Source of the DNA: Sphingomonas aerolata
GTDB taxonomy: Bacteria > Pseudomonadota > Alphaproteobacteria > Sphingomonadales > Sphingomonadaceae
Length of the DNA: 64,000 nt
Reading direction: 5' to 3'
Assembly: GCF_003046295.1 (NCBI RefSeq)
Contig: NZ_PZZN01000003.1
Span: 868,001-932,000, forward strand
Below the pieces are notes generated by a model, which saw only the letters and a program-made list of their open reading frames with translations, was not told where the DNA came from and did no database searches. Shown here in pieces: positions 63,143-64,000 of this stretch. Every line of letters starts with the position of its first letter. Within the stretch, counting starts at the first letter, position 1. The position numbers and the translations under genes were made by a program.

Positions 63143-64000
63143 CTAGAACTTGATGGTCGCCTGCGCACCGTAGGTCCGCGGGGCGCCGAAGCTGAAGTTG
63201 TAGACGTTGATGCCGCCCCCGGTGAAGAAACCATAGCCAAGCGGCCGTTCGTTCTCGAGGTTGCGTACAAAGCCCTGGATCGAGAAGCGATCGCCGGGTG
63301 CCGAATATTCGAGGCTCAGATCGGTCTGCGTGTAGGCCTGCTGGCGTTCGGCTTCCCAGTTGAACGGCGTCAGGAAATACTGCGACTTGAACCGCGAGAA
63401 GCCGCTTGCGACCAGCTTGCCGTCGCCGATCGGGAAGGTGTGATCATAGCCGACGGCGATCGTGACCTTGGGTGCCTGGGGTGGCGTGTTGCCGGTCAGA
63501 TCGATTGGGAAAGTGCCGTTCAGACCGGATACCGCACCCGGGAAGTCGGTGAACTTCGCATCGAGGTAATTGAACGTCAGATGCGCGCGATCGCGATCGG
63601 ACAGGACGAACGTGCTGTCGGTTTCGATACCCCAGATCCGCGACTTGCCCGCGTTCAGCGTCCGGGCGCCCACAGACGTGTCGAGCAGCACCTGAACCTG
63701 CTGGTTGGTGTACTTGTAATAGAAGGCCGAGACATTGAACTCGACCGTCCGGTCCGCAAACCGGTTCTTCGACCCGATCTCATACGCCGTCAGCGTCTCT
63801 GGCGCATAGTCTCCGACATTGTCGAAGCCGCCACCCTTGTAGCCGGTCGAGACCTTTGCGTAGAGAAGGTTGTCACGCGCGGCCTTGAAGTCGACACCCG
63901 CGTTCCACGTGACTTTGCTCGAGTCCTGCCGCGGGAAGGTGGTGACGGCACCGGCCGATCCGTCAGCGGGCGGCGTCGGCCCGGAATTGAACTGGAAGCC
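63143..64000 (-). CDS. TonB-dependent receptor (partial, cut by window end)
   Basis: The minus strand is open from the window edge to a stop at 63143, giving the last 285 residues of a receptor barrel. They include NLLYAKVSTGYKGGGFDN, LTAYEIGSKNRFADRTVEFN, SRIWGIETDSTF and the C-terminal strand YGAQATIKF. The signal and plug lie beyond the window. It is 11 bp upstream of the subunit-3-like gene and so leads the oxidoreductase transcript. It should admit the glycoside through the outer membrane. Confidence 0.92.
   Translation of the reverse strand, partial: GFQFNSGPTPPADGSAGAVTTFPRQDSSKVTWNAGVDFKAARDNLLYAKVSTGYKGGGFDNVGDYAPETLTAYEIGSKNRFADRTVEFNVSAFYYKYTNQQVQVLLDTSVGARTLNAGKSRIWGIETDSTFVLSDRDRAHLTFNYLDAKFTDFPGAVSGLNGTFPIDLTGNTPPQAPKVTIAVGYDHTFPIGDGKLVASGFSRFKSQYFLTPFNWEAERQQAYTQTDLSLEYSAPGDRFSIQGFVRNLENERPLGYGFFTGGGINVYNFSFGAPRTYGAQATIKF

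Overview
The window is 64 kb of GC-rich, densely coded chromosome from an alphaproteobacterium, most likely a sphingomonad (Sphingomonas or a relative). The evidence is three SusC-like TonB-dependent receptors with Sphingomonas-type signal peptides, an OprO/P-type porin, many MFS carriers and secreted esterases or peptidases, and a beta-ketoadipate pathway in an alphaproteobacterial layout with a fused pcaD-pcaC (pcaL). No rRNA, tRNA, CRISPR array, integrase or insertion sequence was recognised. Most of the window is accessory catabolic DNA, with each block under its own local regulator or dyad.

Layout, left to right. 1-1.3 kb: a partial MFS exporter divergent from a TetR regulator. 1.4-6 kb: a degraded stretch with a frameshifted K+-channel/TrkA-N relic, a TIGR02594-type hydrolase, a GDSL esterase, a TPR-like secreted protein and an orphan secreted protein. 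6.3-8.5 kb: arsR-arsC-arsB. 8.7-12.9 kb: HxlR regulator divergent from an NmrA-like reductase, a FUSC-type membrane protein and acyl-CoA thioesterase II. 13-22 kb: porin, MaoC hydratase, MFS carrier, MmgE/PrpD, acyl-CoA dehydrogenase, CaiB-type CoA-transferase, GntR regulator and CitE-like lyase. This set matches the itaconate (C5-dicarboxylate) degradation module, with a shared operator before the porin and before the hydratase. 22.5-32.3 kb: an ester-catabolism block (carboxylesterase, SDR, TonB receptor, GlcD-like FAD oxidase, HSL esterase, MFS, AraC, GntR) with an identical 15-bp palindrome at two promoters. 32.4-40.6 kb: mixed genes (Nudix, LldD-like dehydrogenase, M61 peptidase, SRPBCC-ArsR pair, DUF1349/TetR pair, ATP-grasp ligase). 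40.7-48.8 kb: exported metalloprotease, Lrp regulator, TonB receptor and exported M20 amidohydrolase.

49.3-64 kb is the most interesting part and lies entirely on the minus strand. A ten-gene run with tiny gaps or overlaps reads MFS carrier, C-glycoside deglycosidase alpha, C-glycoside deglycosidase beta (DUF6379), pobA, pcaI, pcaJ, pcaH, pcaG, pcaB, pcaL. Just upstream, a second minus-strand run reads TonB receptor (cut by the window end), Tat-exported gluconate-2-dehydrogenase-subunit-3-like protein, GMC oxidoreductase, DHA2 MFS and an FAH-family hydrolase. Together they suggest a complete route. A glycosylated aromatic is taken up through the outer membrane, the sugar is oxidised at C3 by the GMC enzyme, and the bond to the sugar is cleaved by the deglycosidase. 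The aromatic part is then funnelled through 4-hydroxybenzoate and protocatechuate to beta-ketoadipyl-CoA. The thiolase gene pcaF is absent, but a short pcaF-like relic sits just past the end of the operon.
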